NCBI RefSeq assembly: GCF_010671925.1 | Contig: NZ_JAAHIH010000004.1 | Location: 124,001-188,000 of the forward strand | Direction of reading: 5' to 3' | Origin: Moorena sp. SIOASIH | GTDB lineage: Bacteria > Cyanobacteriota > Cyanobacteriia > Cyanobacteriales > Coleofasciculaceae | Length of the DNA stretch: 64,000 nt | Part shown: one piece after another, positions 8,882-17,046 of the stretch | Layout: every line of letters starts with the position of its first letter | How positions within the stretch are numbered: the stretch's first letter is position 1 | Translations under genes and position numbers: made by a program | Notes under the pieces: generated by a model | The model's database searches: none | Told to the model about the DNA's origin: nothing | The model's input: the letters and a program-made list of their open reading frames with translations, nothing else

Positions 8882-9160
8882 GTATGTATATGTTATGCAG
8901 GGTCAGCCTCAGGTATGTAATCTGAACTACTCCAGGATACTCGGAGTTGTGGTAAAGACTAACCCACTATTGAGCTGTTGACAGTGTAAGTATTATGTGT
9001 TAATCACTAGGGACTAGAAACTAGGCTTAACTATCTAATATTTAATATCTAATATTTAATATCTAATATTTAATATTAGATATTAATAAATAATTGTTTG
9101 GTGTTTTAAATATAACATCTAAATTTAATTGGTAAGACCTAACACCTAAAATCTAAAATC
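8882..9160. other. Gap with TAATATC/TAATATT short repeats
   Basis: Non-coding stretch upstream of the sigma-like gene. From 9034 to 9085 it holds alternating ATCTAAT/ATTTAAT heptamers able to fold back; other copies of CCTAACA-type heptamers follow at 9136-9150. The sigma gene promoter must lie here but I cannot place it. Confidence 0.5.
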
Positions 9161-9337
9161 GTAAGCATTCAGCCTAATGCCTAATGCCGTCAGTGGTCAG
9201 CCATTGGCCTATGGCCACGCGGGGCGCGTTCGGGAGAATTTAATTCAGATTAAACCTCTTTTATTCAAAAGCACCATCTGTAGCACCATCTGTAGCGCTA
9301 ATCGCTGACCGCTGATAGCTGATAGCTGAATGCTTAC
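9161..9337. repeat. Hairpin element bounded by GTAAGCATTCAGC
   Basis: Left end GTAAGCATTCAGC at 9161, right end GCTGAATGCTTAC ending at 9337. Inside: a palindromic GGCCTATGGCCACGCGGGGCG block, a TTTATTCAAAAGCACC segment shared with the element at 37527-37687, and (AGCTGAT) heptamers. CCTAACA heptamers follow to 9376. Confidence 0.75.
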
Positions 9338-9639
9338 TTAAAATCTAATACCTAACACCTAACACCTAACACCTAAGGCAAGCAGTGATGTTTCCCAATT
9401 GCCAGAAATTTTTGATCAAATTTTTGATCAAATTTTCGGGAATCCCTGGAAGACACCTTGTAGTAAGTAAGTAACGTAGCTTTACTAGAGCTTGTCAAAC
9501 ATCTTGGACAGTTTTTGACATATGCCTCTAGGATTTCCTCCCAGTTGATGTACAGTGGCGGTTGTAGCAATGGTTGCAGCCGCTTTTTTTTTTGGAGGGG
9601 AATGGGTAATGGGTAATAGCCACTGCTGTATTTAGGATT

Positions 9640-9732
9640 GTGCGAATGCGAACGCGCCCCGCGTGGCCGTAGGCCAATCGCGTAGCGGCTCTTTTGGAGC
9701 ATCCCATAGCGGCTCTTTTGGAGCATCCCATG
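9640..9732. repeat. Palindromic GCGTGGCC block and duplicated 24-bp unit
   Basis: A palindrome-rich block with CGCGTGGCCGTAGGCCA is followed by two tandem copies of a 24-bp unit containing CGGCTCTTTTGGAGCATCCC. The same unit, in reverse orientation, occurs three times at 14627-14726. Confidence 0.75.
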
Positions 9733-9763
9733 ACCGATCACAGAATTACCTTAACATAACTTC

Positions 9764-9960
9764 ATACTTGTGCCATCCTTTGACACTCCCCGTCCTATAA
9801 GAACGGGGATTCTTGGATCAACGACTCGACTTACTCAACCTGACCGGAATCAAGAAGAACAGAGGTCAAATCTCCCCCAGCGTTTGGATCAATGATCCAG
9901 GTTCCGGTGTGCCCCACCGTACCCAAGGCTCTATTGAGGATGTTTACTGCGGCATTGTGA
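9764..9960 (-). ncRNA. Probable omega-RNA of TnpB element 1 (extent approximate)
   Basis: TnpB elements of this kind produce a guide RNA from the 3' part of tnpB through the right end into the flank. Here the right end has a hairpin CCCCGT (9788-9793) / ACGGGG (9803-9808) and stops at 9780; the RNA would continue into the flank, whose first bases on the minus strand are AGGATGGCACAAGTAT. The 5' boundary is guessed. Confidence 0.4.
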
Positions 9961-11193
9961 TCGCGATCAAGTCTGCAACCACATTTACAGACATGAGTCC
10001 TGGTTGATAACGACTTCTTGACCACTTCGTCGCATTCAGAGCAGTTTTGGCTTGTGTAGGCGGGGTTTACTGCAACAGTGACCCTGCCAAACTTTTTACC
10101 AAAGTGTTCTAACCACTTCCGAAACTGATACCAACCTGCGTCACTAATAGACTTAGCCAGACAATGATTTTTAACCAGATTTCTGACCCTCAAATCTTCG
10201 TAGGCGACCAGGTCGTTAGACCGGATTACGCAACGCGCCAGTCTCTTGGCGTGTTCTTCACGTTGCCTACTTATTTTGAGGTGATGCCTGCCTAGTCTAT
10301 TAACGGCTTTCCTACGGTTAGCTGAGCCTTTTTTCTTCCGAGAAACTCGGCGTTGATAAAACTTTAGCCTCTTCTCCCCAGTCCTATAAAAACGGGGATT
10401 GGGCTCTGTATTTCCATCGGAATCAGTATAAAACTCTTTTAGTCCTACATCTAACCCGATGGTTCTTCTTGACGGTTCTATTTCCTCGTTGCAATCAACT
10501 GAGACGCAGAACTGAACATAGTAGCCGTCAGCCCTTTTGACTATGCGAACTCGTTTGATTTGTTTCTTGTCGAAACGCCACAAGTCCCATGTACCTTTGA
10601 GCTTGAGTTTTCCAATCCCTTTTTTGTCAGTGAATACAATCGATTTTTTGTCGGGAGATAATTTCCATCCTGACTGCTTATATTCAACTGATCGACAATG
10701 TTTTTTAAATCTTGGAAAACCCTTCTTTCCTGGTACCTTTTTTTTGCAATTGTCGTAGAATTTCGCAATCGATGACCATGCTCGCTCAGAAGCAGCCTGT
10801 CGGGCACTAGAGTTCAATTCATTAGCAAAAGGGAATTCCTTGGCCAATATCTTGCAATATTTACTAAGATCGTACTTCCCTGTTCCTTTATTGTCCATCC
10901 ATAGACGAATGCAACTATTTCGGATAAACTTGACCGTCCGAATGGCTTCCTCAATAGCTGAATATTGGTGCTTCTTGCCATATACCTTGAACTCTATAAT
11001 GATCATTGACCTTTGGTCACGCTACGGGAACGAATTTCGACCTCCTTCGGCGTTCGCCTTTGGCGTGGCCTACGGCCAAGCCGACGCTACGCGAACGATA
11101 TGTTTTTATGTTATCATACCTAGCGACAATTTTTAATTCAAATTCCAAGAAAAGCCGTCCTAGAAGGACGGGGCTTTAGACCCAAAATTTTTG
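9780..11193 (-). mobile_element. IS200/IS605-superfamily element with tnpB only (copy 1)
   Basis: Ends inferred by comparison with the copy at 25554-27003. The right end (low coordinate) is TTGACACTCCCCG with a hairpin; the left end (high coordinate) has a strong hairpin at 11151-11177 (AAAGCCGTCCT / AGGACGGGGCTTT). On the minus strand the base string directly before the left end is TTTAC, as in copy 2. No tnpA is present, so it is not autonomous by itself. The left part carries palindromic GACGCTACGCGAACG repeats. The element ends 24 bp before the start codon of the next gene. Confidence 0.8.
9831..11006 (-). CDS. tnpB: RNA-guided endonuclease TnpB (copy 1)
   Basis: 391 residues. The RuvC residues are all present: IGLDVGLKEF (D186), LVAYEDLRVRNLV (E270) and RLDRDHNAAVNI (D347/D349). 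A zinc ribbon lies between the last two: NCSECDEVV and HVCKCGC. The N-terminal part (IRNSCIRLW, ~29-36) fits the helix-turn-helix domain of IS605-type TnpB. Members cut DNA guided by a RNA made from the element end, next to a short target motif, which helps the element persist. The start ATG is supported by similarity to copy 2, which uses GTG at the same place. Stop precedes the terminal hairpin. Protein looks intact and probably functional. Confidence 0.92.
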   Translation of the reverse strand: MIIIEFKVYGKKHQYSAIEEAIRTVKFIRNSCIRLWMDNKGTGKYDLSKYCKILAKEFPFANELNSSARQAASERAWSSIAKFYDNCKKKVPGKKGFPRFKKHCRSVEYKQSGWKLSPDKKSIVFTDKKGIGKLKLKGTWDLWRFDKKQIKRVRIVKRADGYYVQFCVSVDCNEEIEPSRRTIGLDVGLKEFYTDSDGNTEPNPRFYRTGEKRLKFYQRRVSRKKKGSANRRKAVNRLGRHHLKISRQREEHAKRLARCVIRSNDLVAYEDLRVRNLVKNHCLAKSISDAGWYQFRKWLEHFGKKFGRVTVAVNPAYTSQNCSECDEVVKKSLSTRTHVCKCGCRLDRDHNAAVNILNRALGTVGHTGTWIIDPNAGGDLTSVLLDSGQVE

Positions 11194-11217
11194 GTAAATA
11201 GACTCAAGAAAAGGTCA

Positions 11218-12729
11218 ATGTCAGAAATCTCAGAAAGAAAACGAGTAGTTGTAGTCGGTGCTGGATGGGCAGGCTTAGGCGCAACTCACCACTTAGCCAA
11301 ACAAGGTTACGATGTCACTCTCCTAGAAGCAAGTTCCTATCCCGGTGGTTTAGTGGCAGGATGGAAAACAGCGGGTGGACGTTCTGTAGAAGGGGGAATT
11401 CATGGTTTCTGGTATCCTTATCACAACATTTTCAAGCTGGTAAAGGAACTCCGACTCAATCCTTTCACTCCTTTCACCCGTTCTTCCCAGTATTCTCCTG
11501 CTGGATTAGAAGTCGAATCCCCGATCTTTCAAAATGAACCACGACTTCCCACCCCTCTAGGAACCTTCCTATACACGGACTTCAAACGGTTACCCCTGAT
11601 TGATCGACTCTCTGCCTTACCCCTGCTCTATGCCGTTATTGACTTCGATAATTCCCACCAGGCGTGGGCTAGGTATGACTCGGTAACCGCCCGTGAATTA
11701 TTTAAACAGTTTGGGGTTTCGGCACGACTGTACAAGGATTCCTTTGAGCCAATGCTGTTAGTGGGTTTATTTGCTCCAGGAGAGCAATGTTCAGCCGCAG
11801 CAGCCCTAGGAATGCTGTATTACTTCATTTTGGCTCACCAACCGGACTTTGATGTGGTCTGGTGCCGAGGAACGGTAGCACAGATGATATTTAAACCCTG
11901 GGTGGAACAGATTGAGAAAGCCGGGGGAAAGGTACTTACCAATAAACGGGTCAATGACATTATTATAGACCACACAGGCAAGGCCAAAGGGGTAATGTGT
12001 GGTGATGAATGCTTTGAGGCTGACGCGGTGATTTTTGCAGTCAGTGTCAGTGGTATGAAGAAAATCCTTCAGAGTAGCACCATGCTCCAAAGCCGCAAGG
12101 AATTCCGCAACCTGATGAATTTAGGGGGAATTGATGTGCTATCAACCAGGTTATGGTTTGACCGCAAAGTTGAGATTCGCCATCCCTCTAATGCTTGTTT
12201 TGGGTTTGATGCAACCACGGGTTGGACATTTTTTGACCTTAATGCTTTGCATGATGAGTACCGGGATGAACCTGGTAGCGTGATTGAAGCAGACTTTTAC
12301 CATGCTAACCAGTTGCTACCCCTAAGTGATCAGCAAATTATCCAGAAAGTTCAGCGTGACCTAGGCACCTGTGTTTCGGGTTTTCGAGAGGCAAATCTGA
12401 TTGACAGTAGTGTGATTCGAGTACCCCAAGGGGTGACTCACTTTGCTCCCGGTAGCTATCAGTATATGATGCAGCGAACCACTAGTATTGAAAATGTATT
12501 TATGAGCGGGGATTGGATTATCACTCGCCACGGTTCTTGGTCTCAGGAAAAGGCGTATGTTACAGGTTTAGAGGCAGCAAATTTGGTAATTAGGCGGTTT
12601 AGACAGGGGAATCTCGCCAAGATTATTCCTGTTGATGCTGATGAATTCCATATTCAAGTCACACGGAAGATTAACAAAACTGTACGGGAGTTTGGTCAGA
12701 TGTTATTCCATAATTTTTGGTTACCTTGA
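11218..12729 (+). CDS. FAD-dependent oxidoreductase, carotenoid desaturase-like
   Basis: About 503 residues from the ATG at 11218; nine further in-frame codons upstream reach back into the TnpB element end and are unlikely to be native. The N-terminus has a dinucleotide fold (VVVVGAGWAGLGATHHLA) and a following acidic-loop EASSYPGG, the signature of the amine oxidase/phytoene desaturase superfamily. The C-terminus has the second FAD motif (VFMSGDWI... and KAYVTGLEAANLV). Overall it resembles the plant-type phytoene/zeta-carotene desaturase group, but its substrate is not evident. An insertion of the TnpB element ends 24 bp before the ATG, so the native promoter has been displaced or the gene now depends on sequence in the element. 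Confidence 0.85.
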   Translation: MSEISERKRVVVVGAGWAGLGATHHLAKQGYDVTLLEASSYPGGLVAGWKTAGGRSVEGGIHGFWYPYHNIFKLVKELRLNPFTPFTRSSQYSPAGLEVESPIFQNEPRLPTPLGTFLYTDFKRLPLIDRLSALPLLYAVIDFDNSHQAWARYDSVTARELFKQFGVSARLYKDSFEPMLLVGLFAPGEQCSAAAALGMLYYFILAHQPDFDVVWCRGTVAQMIFKPWVEQIEKAGGKVLTNKRVNDIIIDHTGKAKGVMCGDECFEADAVIFAVSVSGMKKILQSSTMLQSRKEFRNLMNLGGIDVLSTRLWFDRKVEIRHPSNACFGFDATTGWTFFDLNALHDEYRDEPGSVIEADFYHANQLLPLSDQQIIQKVQRDLGTCVSGFREANLIDSSVIRVPQGVTHFAPGSYQYMMQRTTSIENVFMSGDWIITRHGSWSQEKAYVTGLEAANLVIRRFRQGNLAKIIPVDADEFHIQVTRKINKTVREFGQMLFHNFWLP

Positions 12730-12745
12730 TTGAATTTGGTAATTT

Positions 12746-12828
12746 TAGGGAACAGGGAATAGGGAATAGGGAATAGGGAATAGGGAATAGGGAATAGGGA
12801 ATAGGGAATAGGGAATAGGGAATAGGGA
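12746..12828. repeat. (GGGAATA)n heptamer array
   Basis: About eleven GGGAATA units (first one GGGAACA) directly downstream of the FAD oxidoreductase gene. The rest of the gap to 12993 shows no gene. Confidence 0.9.
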
Positions 12829-12993
12829 AAAATCCTGTGTACATCATATGTACTTGATAAGTATGGAAAACGCTATACTTGGTAATTTTGAAGTGGGATT
12901 TGCCGAATAACCTAGTCTATATAGTTGAAATAGGTAATGAACAATTTTGCTGATTTTTCATAACACAAAAAAAACATCCAAGCTCTTTATCCC

Positions 12994-13180
12994 AAGTTGC
13001 GGTAAAACCTACAACTTTCTCTTCTGCCAATCTCCCAATCTCCCAATCTCCCTATCTCCCAATCTCCCAATCTCCCAATCTCCCAATCTCCCTATCTCCC
13101 TATCTCCCAATCTCCCTATCTCCCTATCTCCCTATCTCCCTATCCAACCAATCTACTCTCTTTGAATGCAACTCGGTATT
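12994..13180 (+). repeat. Dispersed repeat with internal TCTCCCAA/TCTCCCTA octamers
   Basis: An array of about fifteen octamers (13027-13144) is framed by unique-looking flanks: AAGTTGCGGTAAAACCTACA on the left and CCAATCTACTCTCTTTGAAT on the right. Both flanks reappear, inverted, around another octamer array at 37296-37449; 44 bp at the right end are identical between the copies. A proline/serine-rich reading frame through it is a repeat artefact. Confidence 0.85.
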
Positions 13181-13266
13181 AGTACTGTTCCCTGTTCCCT
13201 ATTCCCTGTTCCCTTTTGCTATCAATCCTATGTTCACAACCCAAATACAAACACTATAGCAGAGTA

Positions 13267-14406
13267 ATGGAAAGCGTTCAAAACTCAGACAAGCTTGTTG
13301 TTACCTTCTACAAATGGGTAGGTATTCTGGTTTTGGTTTACCTACTGATTGTGGCAGTAGGGATAATTGGTACAGGCTTTAGGTCAGCTACTGGGGAGCA
13401 AGCCCAGGAATTGTTCAAGTTTGCTACTAATCCCTTTGCTGGCTTAATTGTCGGTACCCTAGCAACTGCTTTAATCCAATCGTCAAGTACAGTAACCTCG
13501 ATTATTGTGGGTCTAGTAGCTGGTGGTTTGCCAGTGGCAACGGCTGTTCCTATGGTGATGGGGGCTAACATTGGCACCACCATTACTAATACACTGGTTA
13601 GTTTAGGACATATCCAAAATAAGGACGAATTTAAACAGGCTTTTGCTGCTGCAACCATCCACGACTTCTTCAATCTGATTAGTGTCGTTATCTTCCTACC
13701 TTTGGAAATTACCACTCACTTCCTGGAAAAGATTAGTCTGTTCTTAACAAGCCTGGTTGTGGGGGAAAACTCGATTAATTTAAACAACGTTAACCTGATA
13801 AAATTAGCCACTGCTCCAGTCACTGATAGGATTAAAACTGTCAGTAACATTTTACCAGAACCATTTAATGGTATTGCCCTGATTGTCCTAGGTATCAGTG
13901 TTATTTTCCTATCCATCTTCTTCATTGGCAAACTGCTCAAAACCCTAATGGTAGGACGAGCGAATGAGATGTTGCACACTGCTATCGGTAACGGTCCCAT
14001 TGCTGGGATTGCTTCTGGGACACTAGTCACTGTAATCGTGCAATCTTCCTCGACTACCACCAGCCTGATCGTTCCCCTAGCTGGTACAGGTTTATTGAGT
14101 TTACAAGAAATTTATCCCTTCACCCTAGGCGCAAATATCGGAACCTGTATCACTGCCTTACTTGCGGCGACCGGAATAACGGAAAACCCAATCCCTGCTC
14201 TAGAAATAGCTACAGTGCATCTACTTTACAACACCCTCGCAGTTGTGATCATCTACAGCATTCCTGTGTTGAGACAAATGCCAATCCTGGGTGCAGAAAC
14301 CTTAGCTACTGTTGCCACTGAGCGGAAGTATTTAGCGTTCCTATATATTGGAAGCGTTTTCTTCGTTATTCCTCTACTACTTCTGAGTCTATCCACATTG
14401 CTGTGA
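13267..14406 (+). CDS. Na+/Pi cotransporter family protein
   Basis: 379 residues from the ATG at 13267 (an upstream TTG start adds 17 residues encoded by non-conserved leader). The two inverted halves of the PF02690 fold are clear: ALIQSSSTVTSI with GANIGTTITN in the first half and VIVQSSSTTTSLI with GANIGTCITA in the second. The QSSS motifs form the substrate and sodium site. About eight hydrophobic segments are visible, starting at residues ~13-35. It is probably a plasma-membrane sodium-dependent phosphate carrier; no PhoU-like C-terminal domain is present. CCCTGTT/CCCTATT heptamers lie at 13186-13217 just upstream. Confidence 0.9.
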   Translation: MESVQNSDKLVVTFYKWVGILVLVYLLIVAVGIIGTGFRSATGEQAQELFKFATNPFAGLIVGTLATALIQSSSTVTSIIVGLVAGGLPVATAVPMVMGANIGTTITNTLVSLGHIQNKDEFKQAFAAATIHDFFNLISVVIFLPLEITTHFLEKISLFLTSLVVGENSINLNNVNLIKLATAPVTDRIKTVSNILPEPFNGIALIVLGISVIFLSIFFIGKLLKTLMVGRANEMLHTAIGNGPIAGIASGTLVTVIVQSSSTTTSLIVPLAGTGLLSLQEIYPFTLGANIGTCITALLAATGITENPIPALEIATVHLLYNTLAVVIIYSIPVLRQMPILGAETLATVATERKYLAFLYIGSVFFVIPLLLLSLSTLL

Positions 14407-14491
14407 CAGCTTACCAGCTGAGCACCTCATTCCGGTCTTCGTGTCTTGTTTCAAGAATACTCACTATATCTTTGTTAGGGCAGATGCGATG

Positions 14492-14621
14492 GGGTGCATC
14501 TCCTAAAAGCTGTTTGACACGGTGGTGCGTTACGGGCAGCAACATAACCCTGACTACGAGGCGAAAAATGAAGGCCCCCCTAACGCACCCTACGCAAAAT
14601 TTTCAAAAATGAGATGCACCC
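14492..14621. mobile_element. MITE-like element with 11-bp inverted ends and 9-bp direct flanks
   Basis: The ends are GGGTGCATCTC (14492-14502) and its exact complement GAGATGCACCC (14611-14621). Directly outside both ends stands the same 9-mer GATGCGATG (14483-14491 and 14622-14630), as expected for a target-site duplication. Inside is a second inverted pair GTGCGTTA / TAACGCAC. At 130 bp it holds no gene. Confidence 0.7.
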
Positions 14622-14626
14622 GATGC

Positions 14627-14726
14627 GATGCTCCAAAAGAGCCGCTACGCGAATGTCCGTAGGCCACGCTACGCGATGCTCCAAAAGAGCCGCTACGCGA
14701 TGCTCCAAAAGAGCCGCTACGCGAAC
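14627..14726. repeat. Three copies of CGATGCTCCAAAAGAGCCGC with palindromic spacer
   Basis: Copies start near 14627, 14672 and 14697. The first is followed by a CGTAGGCCACGCTACGCG palindrome, and the unit matches the inverted tandem pair at 9684-9731. Confidence 0.8.
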
Positions 14727-14910
14727 GCATCTTCTCTACAACCAATCAAATCCTGGCATGTTTGGAAGCCCCATCTCGGCAAGAGCATAGTGCTGATTCT
14801 CTATAGTCCACTTAACTCTCTAGAGTTAATTGATAATAATTATTGCTAAATTAACTAGCTCAAGCCTTGCTATAGCAAGCTTGAGCACTATATCACATTG
14901 ATTTAACATC

Positions 14911-15161
14911 TGTGACATACTCCCATACTGAACCAATAGGTCAGTGTGGGCTTCTTGCCAACTCCACCCATTGGTTAGGATACAAGGCCGTAGGCCACGC
15001 GGGGCGCGTAAGGCCTTTGGCCACGCTACGCGAACGGCAAGCTTTATTAAAGATACGGGATGCCCCGACCCACCGGAACCATACAAAAAAGTTCAATTTT
15101 GAGGCACGTAGGTGGCGGTTAGCTCTTAATTTGTTTTTCCTACTATTTTCATTATAGCATT
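14911..15161 (-). mobile_element. Internally deleted IS200/IS605-like remnant (copy A)
   Basis: The low-coordinate end reads GTGACATACTCCC with a hairpin-rich stretch and GGCTTCTTGCC; the other end contains AGGTGGCGGTTAGCTCTTAA. Read in reverse, both blocks match the segment at 34180-34401 in the same order, with only a palindromic repeat between them. No transposase frame remains. Boundaries are approximate. Confidence 0.65.
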
Positions 15162-15441
15162 TTTCAACCTATGCAACACAGTTCCTGTCCGCGATTCATC
15201 TCACACTCATGGCGTAGCATGTTCCTTGTGAGGCATAAGAGCGGATCAAGCTAAGCCTAACTCTTAGCTTATCGGCTTAGGATAGGCTTAGAAAACTTTA
15301 TCGAAATTTATTATCAATTATTGACTTTGGCCTTGCCATTAAGTTAAAGTGTATAGAACATACCCGATCACTGAGCCTTTCGAGCAATAGCTTAAAGGTT
15401 AAGCAGCAAAAGGGTGAATCTACACTAGTTGGAGACAAATT

Positions 15442-15600
15442 ATGTTAGAGCAAATCAAAGGATTGACTGCTGAAAAGCGCCCTGTTAGCAAAATTACACT
15501 CGAAATCAAGGAAATCGTTCCTAATAATCCCCGTAAGACTACTGAATCTTGCCTAAATACTGACGCTGACGGTGGTGATCTTAGAAGCGAGGAATCCTGA
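15442..15600 (+). CDS. Small peptide gene, candidate RiPP precursor
   Basis: 52 residues, too short for usual gene calls. The start is backed by a clear ribosome site: GGAG at 15431-15434, seven bases before ATG. The first ~34 residues are charged and amphipathic (MLEQIKGLTAEKRPV, then SKITLEIKEIVP) like a leader; the last ~16 hold the only cysteine and are rich in Asp, Asn and Gly (SCLNTDADGGDLRSEES). It precedes a JmjC-type oxygenase gene by 185 bp, on the same strand, and a sucrase/ferredoxin-like gene. I do not recognise the peptide family. The leader/core reading and the link to the enzymes are inference; it could also be a small regulatory or structural protein. Confidence 0.6.
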   Translation: MLEQIKGLTAEKRPVSKITLEIKEIVPNNPRKTTESCLNTDADGGDLRSEES

Positions 15601-15695
15601 GACGGTCTGGCCTTCTCAGGTAGCTATTGCTTATGAGCCCAGAATTGCTAGCAATAATTAGTTGCTAATAGTTTTGGAGTAATCCGAGCTTGTAT

Positions 15696-15730
15696 CAGAA
15701 ATTAGAGAAATCTTCTCAATTATATTTCTG
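15696..15730 (+). promoter_or_regulatory. Nested hairpin between peptide gene and oxygenase gene
   Basis: Outer stem CAGAAAT (15696-15702) / ATTTCTG (15724-15730) encloses inner stem GAGAA (15705-15709) / TTCTC (15713-15717). A seven-T run follows at 15755-15761, too far for a classic terminator. It could slow transcription or stabilise the upstream mRNA end, giving more peptide than enzyme; that is inference. Confidence 0.45.
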
Positions 15731-15785
15731 GTGCAAGCTAGTTGCTTAGTATAGTTTTTTTGTTGCTAAAATTTCTCAAATAGTT

Positions 15786-16937
15786 ATGTCAGTGCTCGCA
15801 AAAATCCTCAAGCCTTATAGTGAGCAGAAATTCCTGGAATACCATTGGACGAGTAAAGCAGTATTTATCCCAAGTGAGGACGAAAAGAAGTTTGCTGAGC
15901 TATTTTCCTGGCAAAAACTCACCGATCTGCTGAATTTCCATCAATTCAAGTATCCGGAGCTGCGCTTAGCCTTAGATGGCAAAGTTTTGGAGGAAAAGGA
16001 AAACGCCAATCTAATCAAGTGGTGCCAGTCAGGGGCAACTCTAATCATTGACAAGGTACATAAACTAGTACCAGAAATTACTAACTTCACCTCAGAAGTT
16101 AGACAAGATTTAGGCTATAGTGCTCAAGTCAATTCCTATTGTTCATGGCCCAGTAAACAGGGATTTTCCTGTCACTACGATACTCACGATGTCTTTATCT
16201 TGCAAATAGAGGGAAACAAGGAATGGTACGTATTTAGCGATACTTTAAAATACCCGTTGACTGAGCAAAAATCAGCCTCTGAAACACCTCCGGAAGGGGA
16301 GCCTTACTTGAAGTGTACCCTTACTCCTGGTGATGTGTTGTATATACCCCGTGGACATTGGCACTATGCTGTTGCTCTAGATCAACCGTCACTACATTTA
16401 ACCCTAGGGATTCATTGCCAGACTGGTGTGGATTTTTTAGACTGGTTGGTTAGTGAGTTAAGGCAGAATGAAGCCTGGCGTAAAAGTTTACCACTGCGGT
16501 TAGATGCTGAGCCATTAGATCTTGATAACTTAATCCAAAATTTAAAACAATACCTTACTAACAGTGATATCCAGGAACGATATAACCGTTATCTTGATGG
16601 CTTAGTCAAGCCACTAGCTGGATACTCTCTACCTGCGCAAGCAGGATTTAATATATTTCCCAATGGTGTAGAGACTAGGTTTAGCAATCCCAAATTTAAA
16701 CGCCTCAAAATTTCACAGCTGCCAGATGACAATGGCTATAAAATTATCGTTTCAGGTAAAGAAATCGCTTTAGGAGGAGTAACTGAATCGTTGGTGAAAA
16801 ATTTATTCACCAGAGAGACCTTTACTGGTAGTGATGTCATGAAATGGTTACCAGATTTCGATTGGGAGGTTGATGTTGCTCCTCTTTTAACCCACTTAGT
16901 TACTGAAGGAATAATTTTTGTTGATACCAGAGTATAA
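15786..16937 (+). CDS. JmjC/cupin-4 family 2-oxoglutarate Fe(II) oxygenase
   Basis: 383 residues. The iron triad is seen: CHYDTHDVF gives H130 and D132, and IPRGHWHYAV gives H193. The region between (LQIEGNKEW, GDVLYIPRG) matches the cupin-4 family of ribosomal oxygenases such as YcfD/RoxA, which hydroxylate protein side chains. The C-terminal ~90 residues (LGGVTESLVKNLFTRETF to LVTEGIIFV) look like a winged helix; PqqD-like peptide recognition is one possible reading. The gene follows a small peptide gene and precedes a sucrase/ferredoxin-like gene with a good ribosome site. It is therefore a candidate peptide hydroxylase, although a ribosomal protein substrate is also possible. Confidence 0.85.
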   Translation: MSVLAKILKPYSEQKFLEYHWTSKAVFIPSEDEKKFAELFSWQKLTDLLNFHQFKYPELRLALDGKVLEEKENANLIKWCQSGATLIIDKVHKLVPEITNFTSEVRQDLGYSAQVNSYCSWPSKQGFSCHYDTHDVFILQIEGNKEWYVFSDTLKYPLTEQKSASETPPEGEPYLKCTLTPGDVLYIPRGHWHYAVALDQPSLHLTLGIHCQTGVDFLDWLVSELRQNEAWRKSLPLRLDAEPLDLDNLIQNLKQYLTNSDIQERYNRYLDGLVKPLAGYSLPAQAGFNIFPNGVETRFSNPKFKRLKISQLPDDNGYKIIVSGKEIALGGVTESLVKNLFTRETFTGSDVMKWLPDFDWEVDVAPLLTHLVTEGIIFVDTRV

Positions 16938-16941
16938 CTAA

Positions 16942-16976
16942 TAGGGAACAGGGAACAGGGAACAGGGAATAGGGAA
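16942..16976. repeat. (GGGAACA)n heptamers
   Basis: Four to five units GGGAACA/GGGAATA between the oxygenase gene and the next gene, a short insertion that would not by itself stop co-transcription. Confidence 0.8.
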
Positions 16977-17046
16977 TCAAGAAACCAATTATCTGTATAT
17001 CATAGCTATTAAATGTTTATTAAATGATAATTAAGGAGAAAAATCG

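Noticed and set aside
9780..11193. TnpA (Y1 transposase) gene in either TnpB element
   Set aside because: Space outside tnpB is under 200 bp on the left side and holds only palindromes and hairpins.
12947..13165. Frame with repeated SPNLPISL
   Set aside because: It is the translation of the octamer array; no ribosome site.
14403..14612. Frame of 69 residues after the cotransporter
   Set aside because: It runs through the MITE and has no support; the cotransporter has a normal C-terminus before it.
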